A model generated the notes under the pieces. The model did no database searches, was not told where the DNA came from, and saw only the letters and a program-made list of their open reading frames with translations. A stretch of DNA of 64,000 nucleotides from Prostheceraeus crozeri (lineage: Eukaryota > Platyhelminthes > Polycladida > Euryleptidae). The DNA lies in NCBI GenBank assembly GCA_907163375.1, contig CAJQUW010007811.1:1-64000 (forward strand), read 5' to 3'. How positions within the stretch are numbered: the stretch's first letter is position 1; each line of letters starts with the position of its first letter. This document shows, piece after piece, positions 54,362 through 64,000 of the stretch. The position numbers and the translations under genes are program-made.

Positions 54362-55164
54362 CAGGCCTCACAGCAACTAAGCATGCAAAAATAGGAGGAT
54401 AAATTTAGTAGTGTAAAATGGGTCAAAAAGAGGACAATGAACATGTTTTTCGACCAATTCTTATTTTTTTTGTTTATTTTCTTGCGGTTTTCAGCTCTCT
54501 CCAAATTAATTCAAATTAAAAAATACTGAAATTTCAACAAATTCCAAACAAGTGGTGTCATGAGTTTTTTTAATTAATGGGATGCGATTAATGGCAGCCG
54601 AATTTTGATTTCTTCAATCGAAGATGGAAACAGTACTCAAGTAGCATTTCTGATATGGAGAAGAAAAGTCTCTATACGATTTAACAAAGCACTAACTTAA
54701 ATCAGCGAATATTTGTCGACGTCATCAACGTCATTGAATATATGTTTTCTAAGTCATGAGCCTTAGAAAACTATTGTTCCATTGACGCTTATTTGATTTC
54801 TTAGGGCAATATAGAAAAATATTCACACTATAAAAAAACACGAGGAAAAAATGGCGTAAATTCAACTATCAAAAAATCCAGATAGAATAAAGTGGAAAAT
54901 AATAGAATAAGTTCCAGTGTAGAGGCTACGTTATCAAAAATGTGCACTGTAGATATTTATAGGCACCTGATATTGGCCAACTTTATGGGCTTCGTCAATG
55001 TCCCAATGTACGAATTTGTCTCTCAGGCACTGATGAAGTACAGCAAATTCCGAAAAATAGGAAAAATAGGAGAAAACCAGAAAATAGGAGACCCCAACCG
55101 AAAAAATAGGACAAATCTTCAAAAAGTAGGAATAATAGGAAAAATAGGAGGTCTGTGAGGCCTG
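54362..55164. mobile_element. 803-bp hAT-like element with 6-bp target duplication
   Basis: The ends are CAGGCCTCACAG / CTGTGAGGCCTG with perfect duplications GAAGTA at 54356-54361 and 55165-55170. The right subterminal region repeats AAAATAGGA. It sits in the intron between the coiled-coil and middle exons of the minus-strand BEN gene. The 6-bp duplication matches the two larger hAT-like copies in this window, though the ends differ. Confidence 0.88.
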
Positions 55165-55198
55165 GAAGTATATATATGAAAAATGCGGGAACAAGTAC

Positions 55199-55290
55199 CT
55201 GACAATTGCCGAATGTTGTCTGCTTGATTAGAATTCCGCTCTTCCAAAATCGTGTTTTTTTCTTTCAGCAGCTGATTCTTCTCGTGAAGT
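55199..55290 (-). CDS. BEN-like protein gene (minus strand), coiled-coil exon
   Basis: The minus strand reads LHEKNQLLKEKNTILEERNS, NQADNIRQLS and ends TCAG/GTACTT, joining the next exon in phase (G+AC). The coil corresponds to KENELKRKSKELRKEN of the plus-strand gene. The 5' border is unclear because a 49-bp GC-rich tandem repeat begins exactly here; the array may include part of the exon or have replaced its upstream part. Confidence 0.55.
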
Positions 55291-55715
55291 CGAGGAGCAC
55301 CTTCTCCGTTGCATGGAGCGACCGCCCCTTCACGCGTGTCGAGGAGCACCTTCTCCGTTGCATGGAGCGACCGCCCCTTCACGCGCGTCGAGGAGCACCT
55401 TCTCCGTTGCATGGAGCGACCGCCCCTTCACGCGTGTCGAGGAGCACCTTCTCCGTTGCATGGAGCGACCGCCCCTTCACGCGCGTCGAGGAGCACCTTC
55501 TCCGTTGCATGGAACGACCGCCCCTTCACGCGCGTCGAGGAGCACCTTCTCCGTTGCATGGAACGACCGCCCCTTCACGCGCGTCGAGGAGCACCTTCTC
55601 CGTTGCATGGAGCGACCGCCCCTTCACGCGCGTCGAGGAGCACCTTCTCCGTTGCATGGAGCGACCGCCCCTTCACGCGCGTCGAGGAGCACCTTCTCCA
55701 TTGCATGGAGAACTA
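55289..55715. repeat. 49-bp GC-rich tandem repeat, about 8.7 units
   Basis: Units start at 55289, 55338, 55387, 55436, 55485, 55534, 55583, 55632 and 55681, each GTCGAGGAGCACCTTCTCCG and so on, with one or two variant bases (AGCGACC/AACGACC; GCGTG/GCGCG). Because 49 is not a multiple of three, all three plus-strand frames stay open for over 130 codons. These ORFs are artefacts of the repeat. Near-identity of units indicates recent expansion or ongoing homogenisation. Confidence 0.95.
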
Positions 55716-56253
55716 GCTGCTTCCTCCTGTTTCATTATCATCAGTGCATTCGAATGAATGACACTGATAAAAATCAAAACTCAATCGAACGAACGAACGA
55801 ATAACATACAGAGACCATGTGATAATGCACTGAAGCAGAGGTGCAGTCCAGGGCCATGAGTCGATATCCTTTGTAGACATCTCGCTGAAGAGATTCCGGA
55901 AGTATGTGACTTTCCGAAATAGACCAATTGTGAATGTAAACGCATAAAATACAATACAGTAGGCCTAACTGTATTTTAATTGCATTGTAACTGCACAGTA
56001 ACTGAATTGTCTTGTATGCGACGTATATGCCCAATTCCACTGATTTTGTTGCTAAAATGGAAATCTAGTATCATCATCTCCTGCTTCAGTACAATCAAGG
56101 TTCTGCAAATAGCAAAGGCAATTCTCTGCCTTAACATTTAACATGTCAACATTCACACTGGACGCTTACCTGCTCAGGTTCTTCAGTTGAAACACGCAGC
56201 GCATGTGAAAGAAACATTGAAAAGTGTTTAAATGCATACTGAACAGACGCATG

Positions 56254-56710
56254 AATAGGTATGAATTTTGCATATCGCTTCATACGCATAATTTAGTATG
56301 CGAGATTCATCCCATCAACATACGTATGAATTTTGCATATCGTTTCATACGTACGATATGGTATGCGAGTTTCATCCCATCAACATACGTATGAATTTTG
56401 CATATCGTTTCATACGTACGATATGGTATGCGAGATTCATCCCATCAACATACGTATGAATTTTGCATATCGTTTCATACGTACGATATGGTATGCGAGT
56501 TTCATCCCATCAACATACGTATGAATTTTGCATATCGTTTCATACGTACGATATGGTATGCGAGTTTCATCCCATCAACATACGTATGAATTTTGCATAT
56601 CGTTTCATACGTACGATATGGTATGCGAGTTTCATCCCATCAACATACGTATGAATTTTGCATATCGTTTCATACACACGATATGGTATGAAAACTTCAT
56701 ACGTATGCTG
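56254..56710. repeat. 65-bp tandem repeat, about six to seven units, right subterminal
   Basis: Units start at 56319, 56384, 56449, 56514, 56579 and 56644, with a degenerate one near 56254. Each contains CATACGTATGAATTTTGCAT, CATACGTACGATATGG and GAGTTTCATCCCATCAA. The ORFs here are repeat artefacts. Confidence 0.95.
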
Positions 56711-57359
56711 AATAAGCATGAAAACATAGTATGAAACATACCCATTTATTTTCGTGCGGGTTTCTTTGAATACTCATATTTCGCAAACGGATACTTAAAT
56801 CAAAGGTATAAACATTACAACCAATAGGTGTTTGGTAAATTAATAAATCGGGAGAGCGCTAATCGTGTAAAGTCTGCCCAATGCATGTGTAGCAGCAAAT
56901 ACGATACCGCTTTTCACAGAATAGTGCAGCTGGGAATTTTTCAAGCCAGTGAAAAAATAATCCAGACCAGAGTTTCCACATAATTAATCAATTACCAGAT
57001 TAATTCGGATTTCATGTAAATGCTATTACGATCCGATGCAACTTTTCAAACTTAAAATCCGAATTCGAAGAGATGATGAATCCGAACGAATACGATCAGA
57101 CAGTCGGATTCGGATCGGATTCGTACGCCTTTATTACTTACCGATTCATACTACCTGAAATCTTTACCCCGTCTACATCATCAAATCTTATTAAGGCGCG
57201 AGTTTAATTTTTTGTAATCATTGTACACATATATTTTAACAAAATGCTACTTTCGAAAGTTACATGTATAACTCCTACCTTGAGAAATCCTCATTGTCTA
57301 AGAGCGCCACGATCTAAAACTACGCGGTACGGCAATAGTTTCATTCGCTTTGGGAGATG

Positions 57360-57480
57360 AAGTCTGCAATTCTTGTATTTTATGTTTTAATGTTTTGTGG
57401 TCTTTTGTCAACCACCATTTGTCCATGCGTTCACCGCACAATGTGAGGCATCAATAAAGTTCTATTCTATTCTATTTTAT
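57360..57480 (+). repeat. SINE/LINE 3' tail ending in TTCTA repeats
   Basis: TTGTCAACCACCATTTGTCC, then CAATAAAGTTCTATTCTATT and further TTCTA units. A conserved-looking body with AATAAA and a short simple-repeat tail is typical of LINE-mobilised sequences. The upstream extent is not clear. Confidence 0.5.
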
Positions 57481-57718
57481 GTATATTGCGATTGCCGTGT
57501 AAAAATGTATTTCAAATTAATTGAACAATAATTGCTGTTTATCAGCAGATGGAATGAAGAATTTGAATAAGCTCAGCATCATGCCTAGATTTATTTAGCA
57601 AATACCGGTATTCAAATATCATGTTTTCAGAGTGAAAGGGTCCAACACAATCTCTGTATCTTTTTCAGGAAGATTGATATATAGCTTTTGTGTAATTCTT
57701 CTATCGTCGGTTATTTAT

Positions 57719-57810
57719 ACAGATAATCTTAATTAAGATTAATTTATACTTAAGATTATTATTTATACTTAAGATTATTATTTATACTTAAGATTAAGAT
57801 TAATTAATAC
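57719..57810. repeat. short AT-rich tandem repeat
   Basis: Four units of about 19 bp around TTATACTTAAGATTATTAT, mixed with TTAATTAAGATTAA. Confidence 0.85.
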
Positions 57811-58121
57811 TGGTGCGTGGAAATTATCAACTATCTCAGAAAGTGACTGAAGTTTGTTGCGGGTGTCATGTTTTAAGATAAAAAGATATCCACAAACAAG
57901 CATGATTTAAGCACGAAATTCCTTGGCAAACGCAGACACTGAGTGTCGCCATACAATGACTCATCAGTGCGATTCGGAGAGGCCAAAACTAGCTTATGAC
58001 ATCTACATGCAATGGCTGAACAAGTTGATTAACTGCAACACAGACGGCTTAGATGCTCCTAAAACCCGCCAAGGTTATGAATGACCCCACTTCACTGATT
58101 TCTTAGGAAGATGAGACTTAC

Positions 58122-58370
58122 CTGATCTGGTTCTAGCAAACTTCGGTGTAATTCTGTTATCGACTTTAAATGCTCCTCTAGATCCTCAACGTCAGGAGGT
58201 CGACTTTCAGATCGATATTCATTTATCAATGTTGATAAGGCAATTTTGAGACCATCGAATCGCGGATTCAACTGCTCCTGCAGAAGTTCCATTTGTAGAA
58301 CTTGTCGTGTTAAAACTGTCGACCTATCGATCGCCTGATCCAGTTCTTCCGTCAACATCCTATTCTCTCG
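58122..58370 (-). CDS. KIF4: KIF4-family chromokinesin, stalk exon (first of six in window)
   Basis: This exon encodes 83 residues of alpha-helical coiled coil (it begins RENRMLTEELDQ and ends SLLEPDQ). KIF4 proteins are plus-end-directed kinesins that bind chromosome arms and the spindle midzone, and this part would be the dimerising stalk. Borders are a TTCTTCAG acceptor before 58370 and a CAG/GTAAGT donor after 58122, phase 0 to 0, so it joins the phase-0 exon starting at 40525 directly. On its own the exon is a generic coiled coil. The assignment rests on its strand, its phase and its place upstream of the clearly KIF4-like exons. Motor-domain exons are expected beyond the right edge. Other exons could hide in the 17.6-kb intron, but I found none. 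Confidence 0.65.
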
Positions 58371-59356
58371 CTGAAGAAAAGATGGAAAACCGAAGATAGG
58401 ATACATGGAACATAATTGAAAAATAATGATACTCGAATATCAAAGTGATTTCAAGAAATTATAGAATTCAAACTGAGCGAATCGAAAATTTTGATTAGTG
58501 AGGACAGATAAACCCATATGCATTGCAAATCAAACTATCTTCTTCTGTGACTAATTTCACCTTATAAACCCTCACCGCACCCTCAATCTAGAAATGTAAA
58601 ATCGCGTTTCAATTCTATGGAAAATTTAAATTACGCAATTAAATTCGGGTTCAATGTACAGACCCGGCATGGTGTGGGACCTCGCCATGACTTTACATGC
58701 GAAGTGGAACAAACACAGGGAACATGCATGTTGACGAAGTCATTCGTAAATCCTCAAAACGAATGTTCATTTTGTGGAACCTCAGGAGAGCATGATGTCC
58801 ACCACAGCTTATATTCAATGTCTCTGTTGCTCTATTCGCCCATGACTTCTGTATGCCTATCCGGCCTTTTGTAATGCTCCAAAATATTTGAAAAATGTAT
58901 TAATTCGGGTTGAAGTGCGGATGCTACGAATTATAATATTGGTGATCAATGTTCTCCCAAGCTCATGGAAATTTTTAAATCAATAAGCTGCAAACTCTCC
59001 AGACAAATAATATACTATCCGAATCATCCCCCACGCTCTATGTTGGAACAAAGAGACATCACACTAAGAAATACATGTCATCTGCGGACACCCTTTGCTT
59101 TTATTTGACCTATTGTATCTTTATATTCACTAACTTCCTCTTGAATTGTCATGCAAATGAGTCAAATAAAGCTCTGAAATTATTATTATCAATATTCTTC
59201 TACTATGATTTTATGGTTAGAACGTTTCAGTTATGCTCCATACGTTTGACTTGTACGAAAGATCATACTGTGCAATATTCACACCCATGTTGCATGAAAA
59301 AGGCATGAGGAATTCATAGCACGATCCTGTTGTTAATTCATGGTGACAGCGCTACA
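58371..59356. other. intron sequence, no feature recognised
   Basis: Short ORFs at 58617-58874 and 59075-59308 show no domain. No clear further kinesin exon was found upstream of 58370. Confidence 0.5.
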
Positions 59357-59364
59357 CTCCAAAC

Positions 59365-59620
59365 CATAGAAATTGACAACAATAAAACCTCTAGAATGGA
59401 AATTAAGCTTCATGCAATGCACAATAACGGCACATAAATCGCACGCATTTTCACTTAGATGCACCTGCCAACGTCTGCATCATTGGGTTAGAATCAGTCA
59501 CATGAGTAAATCGAAGCTTTTAATTGGTGGTTCATGCCCCAACTTAGTTCCCCCGGATGTGCCGCGACCTTGAGTCAATTTCCATTCTGGCCAACTTCAG
59601 ATAAACAGTTTATTTCTATG
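59365..59620. mobile_element. 256-bp hAT-type MITE, copy 2
   Basis: The ends are CATAGAAAT / ATTTCTATG with perfect 8-bp duplications CTCCAAAC at 59357-59364 and 59621-59628. Same length as the copy at 49046-49301 and opposite in orientation, with only a few differences. Confidence 0.93.
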
Positions 59621-59714
59621 CTCCAAACACATGATTTCACGTAAAATCATACTATGCTGAATTCATACCCATTTCATACTGTATTAAAAATATATGGGAA
59701 TTTTATAGTATATG

Positions 59715-60285
59715 ATTTTACTATGAATTCCTAGTGAAAGTGTAGCATTCATTTCATATGTACGATAATCTTACAGATGATTAATACGCAAACTTATGCT
59801 ATGTAATATTCATACCCATTTCATACTTTTGCAAAAAGCCATGATAAGTTTGTAGTTTGACCATGCTATGTTTTGTGTGATAAATCAAAGATTTTCGAAC
59901 ACGGGAAATAACTCGACCAAGCGAAACCTTAGACTTATATCCATCAATAAAAGCCAGAATGACAAAATTCGAAATTTTCAAAATTCACATCATCAGCGCA
60001 TCTAGTGAAACAAAATTATATCGACGCTAGATATGTGAATACAAAAAATAGATTTTTGTTTAAGCAGGCTTGAGGTTTTGCTTAGTTAGGTTATTTCTCG
60101 TTTTCAAAATCTATTGATTTCTCACTAGATCATAGTGAGATTGAACAGCAAAATTAATACTTTTTCCTAGCGGGATTAAACGGGTATGAATATTGCATGG
60201 CATGATTTTGCCCAAAAATCATCTGCAGAAGCATACATATGTCACGCTTTCACTAGGAGCTCATAGTAAAACCATACGATGAAAT
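59715..60285. repeat. inverted-repeat element, ends not resolved
   Basis: TTTTACTATGAATTCCTAGT with GAAAGTGTAG (59717-59750) pairs with the inverted CTTTCACTAGGAGCTCATAG with TAAAACC (60249-60278). Inside, ATATTCATACCC (about 59810) pairs with GGGTATGAATATT (about 60183). It is a foldback-like unit of roughly 560 bp, rich in CATAC words like the arrays at 52.5 and 56.3 kb. Confidence 0.55.
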
Positions 60286-60289
60286 TAAC

Positions 60290-63200
60290 AAACCGGTACC
60301 TTCCTAAGTATACAAAGGCACGTTCTTGGCATTCGAGGGCATCTTCTTTGCATCTCCGTTTGTGTATCAATGAGAAAAGCTAACTTAAATATTAAAAATA
60401 ATTGCAAGTAGAAAGAAGTTAGAAGTTTTCCCTGTCAACATCTTTCTTATTCAAGGCATAATCCAAGCACTGATATAATTCGATGAAGCCCGAAGATAAA
60501 AATACGAGAGAAGTCCCACAGTTTCTTTATATTTGTATTAGAAAACGGGAAACCTTTCGCGACAGTTGTAATTTCGCGAAATGCGTTCAATTCGCAATTT
60601 TTTTCAGTTTCTATTCGACAATTCTGTGTATGACTCTGCTTTTAAACTTCATAATTACTTATTGCCAAACAAATATTTATGCGGCAAAAGATATTCTAAA
60701 AGAAATGAAGAAGATTGAAGAGCGGAAATACCAAAAACGGATTAGCGAGATATCTGCTAGAGCAAACCTCTAACTATCACATGATGCAGCCTAAAAAGCC
60801 AAATCGGTCCCTTGGAATCTAGGAGGCAAGTTTTGAAGTGGCTTGCGATGCACAACAAATTGGCCGATGTGAATCGGTATGTGAGGAATGTCGCGATCCG
60901 CTTCAACTCAAGGTTGGGAGACAATCTAATTAATTTGTAAATTACAGGAAACTAATCTTAATTATTTTTCATGACTCTGCACATGTCCAGAAATCGGATA
61001 AGGCTGTTGGAGTAGATGAATGAAGCTGTATAGGATTGCCTGAATATGCTTTTGGCTCTAGCTAGTCGAGTACAAAAAATCAGAAAACAATTCAAACATT
61101 CAATCCCTAGGATATGAACTAAAACATCCTACATGAGATGAAAGCAGGAAACCGAACCTCGGTCATAGTGTTCACTCTAATCAAGTCTCAGGATGGCCCT
61201 GAACATCAATGTAATGGTTGTCGAACTGCTGACATTATGGCCGAAATCATCGGTGTAATAAATCATCATTGAATTGCTGTTTCAAGGACCTCTAGCTCAA
61301 CATCGCCAAAATTCGTGAAAATGTGACTGTATGGCACATGAAATTTCTGTTGAAAGGCTATCAAAAACTTTTGATTACCTCGTAAGCTACCTTTTCCAGC
61401 GAATCTGGGATATTTCTATCGCAGCAGTTTGCATACATATAGATAACAGATGAAACAATTTAGGTCACTGAAAAGTGAACTGCAGTATTTTAGTCAGCAA
61501 ATAGAAAGCTTTTAGAGACTGCTCACTAAATATGACCAGTTGGGAGCCCTGGTCCAACCTGCAAGAAAACCTACCTAACCTACCTGCTCCTGACCTGACT
61601 ACCAAACTTTATTTCGAGACACATTTTCGCACCTTGGCAACTCTACTAATTTATTTCTGTGCGGGTGTTTCTATTTTGAGTTGCCTTGACATGCAGCTTT
61701 CTTGCTGTGCTTCCTACGTAAACAGGGTGATCACTTCGCTCTTGAGAAAATAGGGACCAACATATACATTGTAGTTGAGCAATTCCATGCGTAATAACGT
61801 TACATCGCACGCATTTGCTACATTTCAATAACATTTTTGTAGTAAATGTTACCAGGTTGGCATCGATCTACCGGACAGAATGACTAGCAGATTCCCTGAA
61901 ATTAATGTTTGCATGCTCGATTTGCTTTACCATTCTTTCTTTGTGACGCAATAATCAATTAGGATCAAACGTAAGAACGTTACACGAAATGAGATAAAAT
62001 CTAGGAGTGGTTACTTATGTGAAAAAGTCTGCGAAATGAAAGATTTGATCGATGCCATTATTCCATGATGATCATTTCAGCTTCACAGAAGTTGTTAGAA
62101 TTGAATTCGTGCATTACTCTAGTAGCAATCTTAACAAAGGAAACGTAATAACGTTACAGCTGAAGTGTAATAACGTTACACGTACGAAATCAGGATTTAC
62201 ATTTGGTTCAGGTGAAAGTTATTTCGGCTTCACATGCACCACTGAGCTTCACTACAACACTTTAAAGTCTTCCTATGCTTGCTCGGGGTGTTTCATTCAG
62301 GTGTGTGGTGAGATGTTCCTGCCGTACTACTGATAAAAGTAGGCAGTAGTGATGAAGGTATTTTTCTTTCAAATATTTTGAAAATGCTCTTTCTTGGGAA
62401 ATAGTTGATGAATGCAAATTTTTCCTCGCCATTCAAATTGATTTCACAAGTTCTTGTAGACACACTTAATTCAAAATAGTTAAGAACTAATACAAATATA
62501 TTGGCTTAACAAACAGCTCGACATTCCGGAGATATCCTAATGGTTACATTATCGGCTTATATGTTTAAGTCCACCCCTACATATTTCAATTGATGCTAAT
62601 AATCTGCTGCGTATGACACGACATTAATAATAAAACTAGTTCGCTAGATTCAAACTTTGATCAATCTCAAATTATGTGCTGTACGAACACAATCGAACGG
62701 TTACGTCGGCAGATTCCCCATCGGATGAGGCCTACATGATCAAAGGCATCAACTATAAGAAATGGATTCGATGTATTTGCACTACACTAGAGTATCCCAG
62801 AGAATAGTCATGAAATCAGGATTCGCATTGATCAAAGTGAAATGTACCTTGGGAGTATCTGAGGCATTCAACTTTTGCATTCTTGCAAACTCAGTGACTG
62901 ATCTCACCAACACTTTGCGAAACGTGTGATGATGACCACAAAGCGATTTAACACCGATGCTTTCCTACATTCGAACTACATTTTTCATGAGTGAAATCCT
63001 TCTGAATTTCAGACAAGCATGATGCCTGATATTTCAGGAAAACTCTTTTCTACAGGATGGTCTGTTTATAGCTCGAGCTTTCAACTCACTTCCTCAGAAA
63101 TTACCTGACATGCGGTTGATAAGTACAGCAGCGTTGATTGCAGTTCAAGAAGTCACAAATACAGTTTTTCAGCTGAGATACGAACACTTCTGCTCTGCCT

Positions 63201-64000
63201 TAGCACGACACGGAATGAACTCGAAATGCAAACCGCCTATGTCTAACACGAAATTCGTCAAGATACTTCAATATAAAACAAGAGCTGCACCAGATAAAAG
63301 AAAATGCAAAATAATTGAATTGGATTAAAAATTCTATGGTCGCTGTCATAAGGCAGCAGATATGTTTACATACAAGAAGGCACAGTCATTTTTTATCATG
63401 ATTCGGACAGCATACGTTTTTCCGCAAACGGTTGTAGAATTACCCACTCAGTTTGAGTATCATGATCGCATGACAAATGAGATAGCAATCTGAATGAGGC
63501 CAAGTGCGACTTTGGCTACTGATCAAAGCGCTATTTTTACGAAATGGCCCTAAAAGTCGGTTTCAATCAACCTGTCCCAGGATAAGTCTCATAAAATTTG
63601 AATAACAGAGACGGTCTCAGCAGCATCAAAACTATATGTTTCTCTTGAAATTCTCGTCGGAAAACCAATAGCATCTGACTGCCAGTGGAAGTAGGCCTAC
63701 TTATACCTGGTTTCAAACTCAGAGATTATTAATTTACCGCTTAAAAATTAACAGAAGCATAGGTTTGAGATGCTGCTGATGACGTTTCTGTTATTTGCAT
63801 TTTATCTTGGGACTTTCCTGGGACACTTTAATCAAAACCATTTACGACCATTTCGCACGCGGACTATTTTGACTTGACTCCGTGACTTCAACCGTGCAGC
63901 ACATGCCACTGCTAGGACAATCCACGAACTTATTTCCAACAAATAGGATACTAATATGATTTCAACTTTGTTTATATGGTATAACGGTCTCGATCATATC
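60290..64000. other. no confident feature
   Basis: Only short ORFs of unknown status. 60483-60773 ends KDILKEMKKIEERKYQKRIS. 63054-63328 reads DGLFIARAFNSLPQKLPDMR, which resembles the post-RT end of a LINE, then an unrecognised basic tail. Four copies of a palindromic word GTAATAACGTTAC-like lie at 61791, 61971, 62145 and 62167. Confidence 0.4.

Larger units (their letters stand above)
52465..56758 (-). mobile_element. candidate inverted-repeat element carrying a BEN-like gene
   Basis: CCCGCACGAAAATAAATGGG at 52465 occurs again exactly, inverted, ending at 56758 (21 bp match including the next T). Next to each end lie arrays built from CATACGTATG-type palindromes: 52500-52900 on the left and 56254-56710 on the right. 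Between them is a spliced minus-strand gene for a coiled-coil/BEN-like protein, plus a later 803-bp insertion. No target duplication is clear: left flank GAAATT, right flank TTTCTTT. Reading it as one element is inference; two unrelated solo ends are possible. Confidence 0.5.

Noticed and set aside
55206-55804. Three overlapping plus-strand ORFs of 135-183 codons rich in Arg, Pro and His
   Set aside because: They translate the 49-bp tandem repeat in three frames; open only because the unit lacks stops.
56333-56734. Four overlapping 63-68 codon ORFs (MHIVSYVRYGM...)
   Set aside because: Successive frames of the 65-bp repeat, not genes.
60483-60773. 96-codon ORF with hydrophobic stretch and charged tail
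   Set aside because: No family recognised and no supporting promoter or splice evidence; mentioned only in the regional note.

Overview
This is eukaryotic, almost certainly metazoan, DNA: AT-rich, with spliceosomal introns (GT...AG borders, consistent phases) and animal-type transposable elements (Tigger/pogo, mariner, Tc1, hAT, P, Ty3/gypsy, LINE/SINE tails). Recurrent AGGCCTA-type words and the element mix suggest a marine invertebrate, but nothing here fixes the phylum. There is no bacterial operon, CRISPR array, rRNA or tRNA that I can support.

The host gene that organises the window is on the minus strand. Six exons encode consecutive parts of the coiled-coil stalk of a chromokinesin of the KIF4 family. 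In transcript order they are 58370-58122, 40525-40110, 39767-39503, 31791-31610, 31540-31399 and 3020-2838. All phases agree and there are no internal stops, giving about 479 codons. The motor domain must lie beyond position 64000 and the Cys-rich tail before position 1. Nearly everything else sits inside this gene's introns, which measure about 17.6, 0.34, 7.7, 0.07 and 28.4 kb.

The 28-kb intron (3021-31398) holds a transposon pile-up with readable borders: a hAT-like element with 6-bp target duplication (4351-6395); a Tigger element (7557-12166) carrying a nested mariner (7688-9059) and a nested 604-bp hAT MITE (10807-11410); an element with long inverted repeats and an uncharacterised transposase-like protein (about 12210-17832) with a nested Tc1 element (14846-16687); and a mariner (about 19705-27772) carrying another copy of the MITE (19737-20340) and a near-intact gypsy retrotransposon (20501-26535) with an internal 1.7-kb tandem duplication.

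The 7.7-kb intron holds a second, longer hAT-like copy (32349-35792), a decayed mariner (about 36.1-37.0 kb) and a third MITE copy (37222-38546) itself split by a further hAT element (37443-38150). The 17.6-kb intron holds a MADF-like relic, a P element with perfect 8-bp target duplication (43623-46682), and two small spliced genes on opposite strands (about 46.9-49.9 kb plus; 53.2-55.3 kb minus). These two encode related proteins: a short coiled coil followed by a BEN-like domain. The minus-strand one lies between perfect 20-21 bp inverted repeats (52465 and 56758) with palindrome-rich subterminal arrays, and the plus-strand one may lie between weaker versions of the same repeats. This BEN-carrying, inverted-repeat-bounded unit is the best candidate for an undescribed mobile system.

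From about 58.4 kb to the end I see only repeats and short ORFs of uncertain status.
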